Shown one piece after another: positions 44,441 through 56,124 of a stretch of DNA of 64,000 nt (its first letter is position 1; each line of letters begins with the position of its first letter). Source of the DNA: Acorus gramineus (Eukaryota > Streptophyta > Magnoliopsida > Acorales > Acoraceae). The translations under genes and the position numbers were made by a program. Below the pieces are notes generated by a model. It was given only the letters and a program-made list of their open reading frames with translations. It was not told the DNA's origin and did not search any database. Location: the NCBI GenBank assembly GCA_030737835.1, contig CM060855.1, forward strand, positions 12,309,927 to 12,373,926, given 5' to 3'.

Positions 44441-45954
44441 ATAAAATAAAATAAACTGCCAAAAGAAGCACAAAAGAGCTTTAGAGATTGTTCCGAGTTC
44501 TTATGTTTCTCTCTCCATCTAATAAATGTGGCCTATTGTTGTTTATGAAGCCAAGCTTGTAGGTACCTATGCCAAAGTCCTTTATTTAGGGAGTTTATTT
44601 GCTCTATTTAGGGATAGATGAAAAGTCCGAGTTTGACGAAATTGTTGAAATGAACTGAAAATGTTGGCTGTCTAAACACATGTATCCCCACTTGGTAATC
44701 TACATATAGAATATAGTGTAACAGCTAGCATGCAAATTGACAAATCTATGTGTAGCCCTACCTACTTAGCTAGCTAGTATGCGCATTTTCTTGAAAGTGT
44801 AAAGAGACCTCATATTTTCCTCACTGAAGACAGTAAATAGTGGGCATAGATAACAACAATTAATGTGATAAATATTTATAATAGTAGGAAAAATAAAAAA
44901 CAAATTTGGACGTATTTTTAGTTATTCTTGTTAAGAGACATAATAATGGAGTTTTTATTATTTGGTTCTCCATGAATTAAGTTGTGGATAAAACACATGC
45001 GAATAAAAATTTCTAAAATGTAAAAAAATGATTATATATATATATATAGACGCTCTAATTTATATAAGAGGTAAAAATATGGTTTGACATGTGAACTCTC
45101 TTATACCAATGGCATGGATTGAATAGAATAATTTAATTGCAAGGAGACCTAGATTACAATTTTACTAATACCACATTTTTCTTCCTAACATATCAAATAT
45201 ATATATATATATATATATACACACACCATGTTATTCCTTCAATCTAAACAGTTTATTTTCTCTTATTTCACCTTATCCACTGCTATTCCACCTCTATTAT
45301 GCTATCCAAAGAGGAGGTGTAGGATCAGATATATGATTTGCTCCAAGCACCCACAAAATAGAAAGGAAAATAAAACAAATGAAAAAGATTGAAGAACTGT
45401 CAATGATCCATCCATTTGAATTCCAACAATGGCAAACTGTCAATGATCCATCCATTTGAATTTCAACTATGGCAATTACAACTTCAACATTGTTCAGTAA
45501 AACATGTGTTCATTGATAATTCTATCTCACTTGTAACTAACCGTGCCTTAACATAACTTATTCTTAGTTCTCCGGAATAAAAATTGTGCTTATCAGGAAA
45601 CGTGAATGTATCCGTATTTTGATATGGGTGTTTTTTTTTTATGGGTGTTGATATTCTCAATCATTCTAAATATATATGTTACTGTGTGAGTATATACTTT
45701 AGGAAAATATAAAATTAATACATTCAATTTGTTTGAATATGCATTTCATTTTTTTGTGAAAAATATATATATAAAAAATTAAAACTAGTGTTAGGATTAC
45801 AAAAGTGTCAGCATGTGACAATAACATTTTTTTTCTTTGAGTGTTGTTATACACAATCACGTTTGCTCATATATCCCATATATTTTAGTCGATGTCCAAT
45901 GAGATATATATCTCTTCTAACAATGAATATACTTCATAGAAGAAAAAAATTATA
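44441..45954. other. Spacer with MITE relics and a tandem duplication
   Basis: About 44890-45310 is a MITE family B copy (with TA tracts at 45035 and 45198). At 45397-45475 a roughly 39-bp unit (actgtcaatgatccatcc...) is duplicated in tandem with few differences. 45600-45950 contains family A phrases. No gene recognised. Confidence 0.45.
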
Positions 45955-45963
45955 TTTTTTATA

Positions 45964-46237
45964 AGGGTTTTTTATTTTTAAGTTCCCATAAACTATATGA
46001 TTTAGTGATCGATCACTCACTTCTTCATATTTCAGTTTAAATTCTCAGATTTAAAAGATATGTTCCTTGTAGTCCCTCCCAGAAACTAAAAAGAAAATCA
46101 AATAATTTAAGGATAAGTACCTCCCAGAGACTAATAGAAACATACTTTTTAAATATAGGGACTTAAACTGAAATATGAAGAAATAATGAATCGATCACTA
46201 AATCATATAGTTTACAGAGATTAAAAAATAAAAAATC
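45964..46237. mobile_element. Foldback MITE with 9-bp target duplication (MULE type)
   Basis: 274 bp forming a near-complete hairpin. Arms of about 130 bp pair agtttatgggaac-like and agtttacagagat-like stretches around shared cores (catatgatttagtgatcga, ttcttcatatttcagttta). The perfect 9-bp direct repeat ttttttata lies at 45955-45963 and 46238-46246. Long inverted arms plus a 9-bp duplication indicate a Mutator-like origin. No coding region. Confidence 0.85.
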
Positions 46238-46246
46238 TTTTTTATA

Positions 46247-46770
46247 AATGATTTCACACAATAAGTTGAAGTATATATTTTAAAAGTATATACTTGTTAA
46301 ATAATGTATAATAATTTTTTAAGATAAATTAAAACATATACAGACTGCAAATGACGCGGCTTATTGAATCCCTGCTTTGAAATTTTCACCCCCATCAAAC
46401 TCCTTACACCAATGAAAGAATACTAGTTAATACTTGATTAGAAATTAAATGGCTAATAGTTGTTTTTGGTCAACAGAATAGCTCTAGCATTCAACCCATT
46501 ATTGGAATCACTGTTCATTCAATTTTTCAACCATGTCAGAGTCTGTCCTCAGTGGTTCAGTGGACTATCAAATTATTGAATGCAAGCAAAGAAGGTGGAC
46601 ATGGACCTTTTAATCAATTGAATAAAAGTCCAATTATTTATAATTTATATTCCCCATGAAGTCTGTCTGAAAAAATCTTTGTGAATAATTGGTCATATGT
46701 TATGTTGAGTAATCTGTTAAAATAAATAAATGGAACTGATATATATAAAAAAATTTCCTTTGAACTGGGA
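46247..46770. other. Spacer, no gene recognised
   Basis: AT-rich sequence between two foldback elements; nothing supported. Confidence 0.4.
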
Positions 46771-46779
46771 TATAAAATA

Positions 46780-47861
46780 GGACAATTTTCATTTCTAACC
46801 ACCCAAATAAACTTAATTTCACTTTTGGGTCTAGGCCAATCTTAATTGCAAGATTAGCCATAGTTCAGTTTTGACCAGATCAGCACTGCCACTTCAGCGT
46901 TAACCTAGATTTTTTTTTTTTAACATAGAAGACATAATCTTTAATCACGTCTCATTAGAAACTTGTGGTGTATTTGTGCCAAAGGGAAAATGAGGAAAAG
47001 TGATGGAAAGTGAAAATTTTTCCTTTGACCATTCAAAAATCGAGTGTTTGTGCCAAAACAATGAAAGGAAAAAAAATTTCATCACTTTCCCTCCCATATT
47101 TTGTCTTATTTAGAAAAGTGAAAAAATATATTCCCTTCCTCATGGGTGAGAATTTGGTGGAAAGTGATGGAAAAGTTTTTCATCACATGTACAAACACCA
47201 TGAAAGTTGATCAATGGGAAAATATTCTACTTTCCATCACTTTCACTTTAACCCATATTCCTTCACTTTCGTTCATTTTTCCTTCAAAATTGTACACAAC
47301 CACACCCTTGATTTGTAAATCTTATATACAAATCTCTTTTCATATTTTTAAAATTTTAAATTTTAAATGGTTGTTTATGAAATTTAATTTGAATTTAGAT
47401 TATCTTATCCTAAATTTAAATTTTAAATCTTATCTAATTCCATATTTTCTTTTGGATATATTTGATTAATAGATTTTATGATTCATTAATCAAATATATT
47501 CATAAGATTTTGAATCCATAAATCTATTAATCAAATATATCCATAAAATAAATTAAAATTAGATAAGATTCAAAATTTAAAATTAGGATAAGATTTCTAA
47601 ATTCAAATCAATTTTAAAATTAAATCTTATAAACAACAATTTGAAATTAAAAATATTAAAAGAGATTTGTAAATGAGATTTACCAATCACGTGTCACAGA
47701 ATATGTTATTACATATCAAATCTCCTATGTAAAAATAAAAAAAATCCAGGTCAGCGCTAACCTTGTCAAAACTGAACTGAGAGCCTGTTTTGCAATTAAA
47801 ACTGGCCTGGGGTCAAAAGTGAAATTAAGTTTTTTTGGGGGGTTAAAAATAAAAATTGTCC
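46780..47861. mobile_element. Large foldback MULE-type element with nested MITE
   Basis: The two halves are inverted copies meeting near 47487. The outer arms begin GGACAATTTTCATTTCTAA and, inverted, GGACAATTTTTATTTTTAA, and run through aaacttaatttcacttttg, tcagttttgac and agcgctgacct-like text to a central palindrome (gatatatttgattaataga). The left arm is about 340 bp longer because of an inner MITE (about 46970-47308). The flanking 9-mers tataaaata and aataaaata match at eight of nine positions, as for Mutator-like transposition. No coding region. Confidence 0.8.
46970..47308. mobile_element. MITE nested in the foldback arm
   Basis: About 340 bp present only in the left arm of the foldback element. 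The ends ggtgtatttgtgccaaagg and, inverted, gggtgtggttgtgtacaatt are weak inverted repeats. The interior repeats gaaaagtgatggaaa and its complement. The exact edges and duplication are uncertain. Confidence 0.6.
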
Positions 47862-47870
47862 AATAAAATA

Positions 47871-49348
47871 TAGTTGTAGACCAAACAAAGATTTCTATCA
47901 TGATCAAAGCTAAGATAAATCTAGTTATAATAGTGTAGATCTTGAACTAAAAAGTATTTATGAATATCACCTTTCCCAACATGGTTTTCTATTCAATAAA
48001 AAAAAACATAGTTTGCTATTCAAATTTTGGTACGTTGCAACTTTAAAATATAATATAACAGACCTAGATATATTTGTATAGTATAAAGTTGACCTGTAGT
48101 CAGTTTAAATATAATTGGAATTGTCAATGCAGACCACTTAAGACTTCCTATTGAAATGCTCTATGTTAACAGTACAGTTTTGTTAAGAAATTTATAACAT
48201 GCTTACAAACTCAAATGTTCTGATGTTATATAATGATGGTGATGCAAATCCCTTTAAAAGGAGCTCCATGCATTTGCGTGCATAGATGCGTAGGTGCTTC
48301 ATTTGTGTTACATATTTATATATGCTATATGCCAAAGAAGAAAAAAAAGTTGCTAAAGTTGTTTGGTAATTGGTATGCCAAAAAACAAGTAAACAAAGTT
48401 GCCACCCAACTCAAACCTTTGAGAGGGCTCTCACTGAAGTTAACATCTTTTATGTTGTTGACTTTTACAGGACCGAAGCCTAAACAGGTTAGACCAGATC
48501 CTAGACGAATGTTTAAAATAAAATTCTCGTGCATATCCATGCAAAATATTGATAAAATAATTTTTATAGAAAATGTTTGGGAATGTCATTCTCGCAATTA
48601 CTTTTGCAGTCTCAACATGTTTTGAATATTTTTTAAAGAACGTATTTGTAATGAAATATATACATTCACAAAAAAAAATTAAAGTATATAATTGAATGAA
48701 TTAAATTCTTCATGTTCTTTCAGCTCACAGTAGTAAAATTTATAGGATGTAATTTATGTTTTAGAAATTGAAAGAGAATATATTAATTTTAAACTCTCTT
48801 TTAGAAAGTCAATTTCCAGACTAACTTAATCATTTTGGATTAATTGGTTTAGACTTAGGTATACATCAACAAAAAGGAAAGTTAGGGATAGCCCCACATT
48901 CAGCTCTGCATGTAGTCCTTACATTCTTTGTTTTAATTTTTTAAAGGTATATATATTTCATGTAACCGAACCATATATTTGAACCTACTTATTAAAAAAA
49001 AGTTTACATATTTGTTTATCAGTGTATGCATCTCAGGCGGGTTTCTAAACAGGATTATGTGTAACAACATCATGACCAAAACCACGACCCATTGAAATCT
49101 ATACATGTTAACATTTGAACAGTCATACACTATAGAGAAAATGGAGGTGTTGGGGAGGGAGACAACTTAGAGAAACTTTTATGACACACCTCTCCCACTT
49201 TATCAAAGAGGGGGATATGAAAAAGAAAGAAACACAAGGACAGTGGTCTTATTCTAGGGTTCTAGAAAACACATGCAAAAGGCAAGTCCTTCTCCCTTCC
49301 CTCCCCAACTATTGAGAAACATCAGTTCCAAGGTGATTCTCTCATTCA

Positions 49349-49381
<33 letters not shown>

Positions 49382-49990
49382 GATGATGATGATAATAATA
49401 ATAAAAAGAACACAAAACACAAAACTAAAAATGAAATGCTAAAGTTTGTGTTGTCTTTGGGGATGTGAAAGTTGGTTCCTTTGGTGGAGCTGGATGGATG
49501 GGTCCCTCCTTTACAAAGGCCTGTGCTTTCAAGAGCATGCCATGTCCTTCCAAATTTGGTGGGACCCTTGTTTTGAACAAACTAACAGTCCATCATTTGA
49601 TGGTTGGTTTTTAGAGAGAAAAAAAAAAAAATTCAGACAACCGAGTAACACTTGTATATATAAAGGAAAATGATATTCAGTCTGTTTTTATAGTCTTAAT
49701 ACGTTTAGAAATTTTTGAAATATATATTTATTTAATAAAATAATAAATTTATAAAAATGAAATACATACTTGAATAAATATAATGCGTACATTTTTATAT
49801 TTTTCCTCAAAAAGTATATATTCATCACATTTTGATTGAAAATAATAGTATAAATGATCTGAGTCTATCTGCACTCATACAGAAATACAATTTAGTTGTA
49901 TAGGGATGTTAAACACATATCATATAGTTAATAGTTTGATATCCATATGTATTTAAATCTTTCAAATAGATTTGCTAAAGATTGACATGT
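47871..49990. other. Spacer, no gene recognised
   Basis: AT-rich. It contains an AAT/GAT compound microsatellite at about 49351-49402, a family A-like stretch at about 49680-49890 and a 130-codon ORF (48233-48625) of no recognisable identity. No gene could be supported. Confidence 0.4.
49351..49402 (+). repeat. AAT/GAT compound microsatellite
   Basis: A run of nine or so AAT units, then ACTGATGATGATGAT, then ATA units. Confidence 0.9.
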
Positions 49991-49997
49991 TTAAACA

Positions 49998-50132
49998 TTC
50001 ATACGTGGATTATCCTTAGTCGAGTATGCTTAAGAGAAATGTTGGCAATGGGACATAAATCATTAGCCCATGTTTGTTGTTTCATACGTAGATTATCCTT
50101 AGTCGAGTATGCTTAAGAGAAATGTTGGCAAT
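49998..50132. repeat. 83-bp period tandem duplication
   Basis: The roughly 52-bp block from ttcatacgt to gttggcaatg (with attatccttagtcgagtatg inside) occurs at 49998 and again at 50081 with a single visible difference, indicating a recent local duplication. Confidence 0.8.
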
Positions 50133-50184
50133 GAGAGCAGCTAAAAGTTCGTAGCTAATAATCAAATTTGTTGTAGTGTTAGCC

Positions 50185-50460
50185 CATGTTTGAATACGAA
50201 ATAAGACTTATTTTGGGGTATATAATGGAATAAGTGATTTTGTGTTTGATTGTGTTTTGAATTATTCTCATTGAGAAACGTACTAATAAAGTTTTTATTG
50301 TTTAGACAAAATGTAAACAAAGTGTGGTTAAAGATTTATAAAAAGTGAAAAAATGATAATAGTTTATTTGAATGTGATTTATAAGAGGTGATGATAGTTG
50401 ATTTGACAATGGACCCACATATTCTTTAGGTAGAATAACCTGGAATAACTTTAGGGCAAG
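50185..50460. mobile_element. MITE family B, well-preserved copy
   Basis: About 270 bp containing the family phrases in order: aataagtgattttgtgttt, ttattctcattgagaaac, tttagacaaaatgtaaac, gataatagttta, gacaatggacccac, tagaataacctggaataac. It provides the clearest reference for the copies at 24.2, 35.1-36.3 and 44.9 kb. Confidence 0.6.
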
Positions 50461-52030
50461 AAGTGATAGAAATCCGGAAATTGGGTTATTTTTTTGCTAA
50501 CCCATTGAGACAAATATATTTTTTATAATGAATATGAAGGTATCTCAAACCTTTTGAGAGAAGTATTAATCATCCATGTATTCGCACCAACCCACTTGGA
50601 AGTGGGTTATTTAAATTGTTGTAATGAATCTTCATTCTTAAATTAAATTTTGAGCATTGTGATCCAATGAATATAAGATTAATGTATTTAAATAATATAT
50701 ATCTAATATAAATTATATATGTAATATTATAATATATTACATACATATACATTAAACTCACATAATTTTCAGAATGAATACTTTAATATTCCTGGCATCT
50801 TTTGATTATTGTTAAATTTTTATACAAATTTAAAATATATACTAGCCTGACAAATAAAATAGTCTAGTGAGAAAATTTTGAAAATAGGATAAGTGATGAA
50901 TTTGGTTTTTTTTTTTTTTTTGTAAAGATGAATTTGACACTGTGTAAATACAATTAAGAAAATAATTATACGATGGCACTAGCACAGTGAATGTCATTTC
51001 ATCAAAAGGACATGCATTATTCAATAATTATTTGAAAAATTCATGGATAATTTTTTGTACAAAAATCGACATAGCATGAAAAAAAATCACCTTAGAAATA
51101 GTTCATAATAGAAAATCTAACACATGAGAAAATATAATCCAATCCATTGCGGATAATGTTATTACTTATGTCAAAGACCAGAACATTATATCGAACAGTT
51201 TGGATGATTGAAATAGACAGTCGAACAGCTAGGCATTACTGTACAATTTGAATAAAAGTTTTTTAAAACAGAATGATTAGAAAGCAAAGAATCTCCCTTT
51301 GTTTGTATGGGCATCTTATAAAAAGCATATTTAATCTTATTGAGAACTGAACCAAAAGCATGAATTGATGTGCACAGGTCAACGTTTAAATTCTGTTTTT
51401 TTTTAAAAAAAAAGAAAAAATTGCCTTTGGTGGGGAGTGAAATTGAAGTTGAGATGTCAACGGGTTGTGGGCCATGTGGGCCTCATTTTAAGAATTACTA
51501 TGAAATTTGTTTTTCAGTCAAATTATGATGGGCCCCCCATAGTGTTAAATATTTGGTTCTCATATGGCTTTCATTCACATGTTCATACAAAAGATTAGGG
51601 GGGTTGATACATATGAAAAGGTTAAAAAAGGGCTATTATGGGATACTATAGCTTTATACGCATGAAACATTGATCTAATTGTGTACCATGTATCCGTTTG
51701 TGACTAATCATCGGACAAGGCAGGGCACTTTATGAAACGGATTTCGTCAAGAATATAATCCATCTGGGCCCAAAAAATAACATGGTAAGCTGGGGGGACA
51801 GTTTTCTTATACTGGTATTTGGATACCCGATTGAATAGGATCAATCCTCACAGTCAGCTGCTGCTCTGGTTCATCAGGTCTTACAATTTTGAGATCTCCT
51901 TCTCCTCGCCTGGGGGAGGAGTCCCTCAAATGATTCTTCGACTGTCAAGTTAGAAGAGGTTCTGTTCCTGAAATATTGCCTTACCTTCAAGCTATGCTCA
52001 TGGGGTTACCTGATTGGGCCATGAAATAGG
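50461..52030. other. Spacer, no gene recognised
   Basis: AT-rich, with TA-rich text at 50690-50760 and a T run at 50906. The stretch 51780-52015 is more balanced but yields no recognisable domain on either strand. Confidence 0.4.
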
Positions 52031-52047
52031 CCCTAAAATATGTATAT

Positions 52048-52328
52048 GGAAAAAAGATACACGCAGTCTCCATTGTAACCCCCATTGCAGTTCATCTCAT
52101 TATTTTATTTTATTTTTTAAATCATACACCCATCCTTTAAAGTGCATATTGTTATATGAAATAAAGTGTATACTAAGATACATTAATGTATTTTTTTTCA
52201 TTGTGAAAAAATGAAAAAAAATTTGGGTGATATACTATGATAGAATCTCGTATACTATAATAGTGTAGTATATACTGCATTATCATAGCGTATGGGACTG
52301 CAAAATGGACTGCGTGTATCAGCGCTCA
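52048..52328. mobile_element. MULE-type MITE family C, copy 1
   Basis: About 275 bp. Left end gaaaaaagatacacgcag, right end, inverted, gagcgctgatacacgcag. The interior has cattaatgtattttttttc and tatcatagcgtatggg. The flanks gtatat/gtatat suggest a degraded 9-bp duplication. The same family is at 52461-53281 and 54093-54361. Confidence 0.7.
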
Positions 52329-52460
52329 AAGTATATATCTCTCCAACTAGAGTCATCCACATAGTAAACATAATAAGCAGATTCCAAGCAAACTCTTAAA
52401 ATGAAATTCCGATATTACAAAAAACTAAAGAGCACCGTTACACACGTGCATATATTATAT

Positions 52461-53281
52461 GAGCGCTGATACACGCAGTTCTTTTTGCAGCCCCATACGC
52501 TATGATAACATAGTATATACTGCGCTATCTAGAGGTCATCAAAAAGCCCGTGGCCGAAAGCCCGGCCCGCCCTACCCGGGCCCGTTCACGGGATGGGCTG
52601 CCTGGCCCGTAGACCCGCCCAAAGTGGGCCCGTTTGGGCCGGCTCGTAGGCTCCCCGCGGGCCCGGCCCGTAGGCCCATGGGGGGCAATCCAATAAATGA
52701 GTAACATGTAATTTTTATTTGAATTGTGGTTTAATTATACAAATTATTGACATTTATGTAGGTGCCAACCTAGTTTGGTACATGTAGTTACTTATTCTTT
52801 TAAATAATTAATTCATTTAATATTTTTATTTTGAAATTTCAATAGATATAAATATTTTTTTTAACATTATACTTTAAATTTTGAGTTATTTTAACATTAT
52901 ATACAAATGAACAACTTAAAATTAAAAAATCAAAAGAAATAAGATGCTTAGAATTTGAGCCCGTAGGCTCGCCCATGGGCCAGAACCTAGGCCCGGCCCG
53001 TGAGGCGGATTCAGGCCCTGGGTAGGGCATGTGCCCTATTTCAATGGGCCGACCCGGCCGGCCCGGCCCGTTGCATAACCTTAGCGCTATCATAGTATAT
53101 GACCTAATTTTTTTTCATTTTTTTATTATGAAAAAAATACACTAATGTATCTCAATATATGTTTCATTTCATATAACAACATACACTTCAAAAGGTGAGT
53201 GTACGATTTAAAAAATAAAAATAAAAACAGGATGGACCGTAATTGCGACTACATCAAAATGATGGTTGTGCATCTTTTTCC
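52461..53281. mobile_element. MULE-type MITE family C, copy 2, split by a hAT-like element
   Basis: Inverted relative to copy 1. It starts gagcgctgatacacgcag and ends tggttgtgcatcttttt. The family sequence is interrupted between 52529 and 53084 by the element described at 52530-53083 and resumes exactly with the duplicated gcgctatc. Confidence 0.75.
52530..53083. mobile_element. hAT-like non-autonomous element (GGCCCG core)
   Basis: 554 bp. Ends TAGAGGTCATC and, inverted, TAAGGTTATGC. The perfect 8-bp duplication gcgctatc lies at 52522-52529 and 53084-53091. Both subterminal regions are saturated with ggcccg, cccgtagg and gggccg words in mirrored orientation around an AT-rich centre. ORFs across it are compositional artefacts. 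Nested in a MITE. Confidence 0.88.
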
Positions 53282-54083
53282 ATTATGTTTATTGGGACAA
53301 TGTTGATAATTCAAAATTGTAAAGAAATGTGGTGAATATCACATTTTTTATTAATAAAAATAAACACAAACCCATGTTTTGTTAGTAATATGGTTTAAAT
53401 CACGATCATCACGGTGGTGGCGATGGAAAGATGATCTCTAGTTGGATATCAATGAAAGACAAATAAAATAGAGATAAAAGGAAGAAAATACTTGCTATTT
53501 CAGTTGATGAAAGATAATTGTTGCGAGGCTGAGGATCGTCGGAAAAAGGAGCCAAGGATTTTATCTTGAGAGAATCCTTGCCTCCATTTTCCAGCAATAA
53601 ACATCATCCCAGCTTCAGCTGACTCCGGTAGTCTCAATTGGCTACCTTTACCTACACCACAGCCCAAACTATTCATCTTGTTTAAGCACCCCCTTCATCA
53701 TCCACCCATGTCTTTTATCAAAACGAGCTTCTCCATAATACACTCTATTATAAAAGAGCAACATGTCTGGGACCACCCACCAGTAATCGTAGCACAACTA
53801 TCAGTGTTTACATGTGTTAAAATAAATTTTAATATCAAGTCTTGACATTAATTTAACCCCTGTATATTTATATGGGTTTAAGAGTACACAGGCAAAAATA
53901 ATGTAAGGCCAGCTACAGGAGATCAGTCCGTTATCAAAAAAAAAAAATCTAGGACCACCATACACATTTTCACCGTCAATACAGAGTGCAGATTTGGCAT
54001 TTCTACACCGCCGGGCCACCATCACCAGATTCGATATTTCAAAGGACCACCATCCAGATTTTGGGTCCACCATATATTGAACT
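53282..54083. other. Spacer, no gene recognised
   Basis: 53400-54060 is more GC-balanced in places (tcagctgactccggtagtc; accgccgggccaccatcacc) with repeated ggaccaccat phrases. No coding motif was recognised. Confidence 0.35.
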
Positions 54084-54092
54084 TTTGAAGAA

Positions 54093-54361
54093 AGAAAAAG
54101 ATGCACACAGCCCCAATTGTAGCCTCAATTACAGTGCATCTCGCTTTTTTTTTTTTTTTAAATCATACTCACCTTTTGAAATGCATGGTGTTATATAAAA
54201 TAAATACATACTGAGATACATTAATGTACTTTTTTTCATAGTGAAAAAAAAAAAAAATTGGATCATATGCTGTGATAGGACCCATACACTATGATAGTGC
54301 AATATATACTACATTATCATAGCGTATGGGGTTGCAAAAAAGACTGCGTGTATCAACACTC
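54093..54361. mobile_element. MULE-type MITE family C, copy 3 with perfect 9-bp duplication
   Basis: 269 bp. Ends agaaaaagatgcacacag and, inverted, gagtgttgatacacgcag. The perfect 9-bp repeat tttgaagaa lies at 54084-54092 and 54362-54370. The duplication length places the family with Mutator-like elements. Confidence 0.82.
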
Positions 54362-54370
54362 TTTGAAGAA

Positions 54371-55785
54371 GCTCTTTGAAGAAGTCCATTAGATCAGAAA
54401 AGCTCCATCAAAGGAGGCCCACAGTCCAGAGAGGTCACCGAAGAGAACCAGTCAGAGGAGGCCAACCAGATATTTTCAACAAAGGTCAGAGAGTGTATCA
54501 TCCCCTTATAACTTGCTTTCTACTGCAGTATTCACCAAACAAATCAGCGAATCAGTTCAGCAACACTAAAATTTTATCTATTTAAATTTAAGTTACATCA
54601 TAGAGCTAATATTGCATAATTAAGTAAGACTAAAAATTGATAGAGAAATTTTTTTCAATCTCACCATCTATTGATATGAAATATATCCCTATACACCAAA
54701 TTTTTCAATCTATTACTAAATTGGGGCCGTATACACCAACACATTTTCAATGGCATCTCGTAATACCGTAATACACATGGAGCAACAGTACCCCACACAC
54801 TTGCACATTTGCCTTAACAAGAAATTCCAAGGGCATATGGTTCCACATCTTATTCACATCTGTCAGTACAAACAAACATTTACAATAATCCACCAAGATA
54901 TGACAAATTGTGATTTCTACATCTTAATCACAGGCTCACAGTATTCAAAATAACCATCACATGTTAAAACGGTAATACAAAATATATGACATCCCTTGAA
55001 TGATCAAAACATATGTTGGAGTTCCTCGTCACCAAGACAAAAAAAAAAGACATGCAAAGTAACACAAACTCATTAGAGATTAGAAACAAGCTTTTGACTT
55101 TCCTGGAAGCATACTTTGTGAGATTCTTCAAAAGCTCTATAACTGAAAGAAATGTTTTTTCTCGTTTCTTCAAAATCTGAGATACTTGGAGGATGAATGC
55201 AAACGAGTTTGGATTAAGTTTGTTTCCTGCAAAATCAAAATCTTCAAAAGCTGCTCAAACTCACTTCTGAACGTTAACCATAAGTTGCTTCCTATGGTTG
55301 TCAGAGCTTCTGTACCCATAGACCAAAATTCATGGTCGTCAGCAGAGATAACCAGGCATCATATTTTCATTTGCCATCATTTCGGAAGTAAAATGGAATT
55401 TTTAAAAAAATCTACTAATCTTGCCATCATTTCACAAGCCTTCCCCGTCAACAATCCTAGTCATCACCTAGATATTTCATGTGGAAAAGACTCCAGTCGT
55501 CTGCCTAAAACTTTTCTAGTTGCACATTGGGTCATAACTATAAAATTAAAATGCAGCCACAGAAGCGGTTGCACATGCCCATTGAACCTTCATGCTGCGC
55601 ATGATTTGACACATGCGAGCATATGCCACTCATGCGTCAGATGCACCATATGTGCAATAGAATAGCCACATATGTGGTTGTGCAGCGCACACTTGTTGCA
55701 CATTTTTCTTTTAAATTTTCTCTCATGTGTCATGATTAACATGTGGCCCCCAAAATCTTTCAAACACCCGGATGGTGTTTGAACA
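54371..55785. other. Spacer, no gene recognised
   Basis: Moderately AT-rich. A 159-codon frame at 55186-55665 lacks an ATG start and has no recognisable domain. Local inverted text around 55590-55700 (gcatatgccactcatgcg; atatgtggttgtgcagcg) suggests a decayed repeat. Confidence 0.35.
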
Positions 55786-56124
55786 GACACAACGGCTAGA
55801 ACAAAGAAACCAGTTCGGATGGATTTTCACAAAGCTAGAACTAGGCTAGCCCTTTTGAACTTATCTCCAAAAACCCATGTTGATAATATGGACAATACTT
55901 AGTGGGCTGGACTCTGTTTCTGCTAGTGGCGTGCAGGCCTCAAAAGTGAATCATAGGAATCCAAAAAATTCCAAGAAAGTGAACAGAAAACTCTCTAGTC
56001 TGATCAGAAGTGAATTAGGCTGGAGCTCATGTGATGCTTCAGCGAAGTGAAGGAAGGGCAAGGCTCTAGTGGTAAATGTCTCCTTGCCTAGGAAATCAAG
56101 GGCATCTTCTGGTTTTCAATGAAA

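Noticed and set aside
47300-47690. Candidate microRNA precursor from the strong hairpin
   Set aside because: The hairpin is hundreds of bases long, very AT-rich and part of a transposon with flanking duplications; no known mature miRNA sequence was recognised.
48233-48625. 130-codon ORF with an ATG
   Set aside because: Low-complexity lysine-rich stretches and no family resemblance; surrounded by AT-rich spacer with no gene signals.
52459-52704. Pro/Arg/Gly-rich ORFs on both strands
   Set aside because: Translations of the ggcccg word array in the hAT-like element.
55186-55665. 159-codon ORF
   Set aside because: The frame begins with TTG, not ATG, and the translation has no recognisable domain; probably chance or a decayed repeat.
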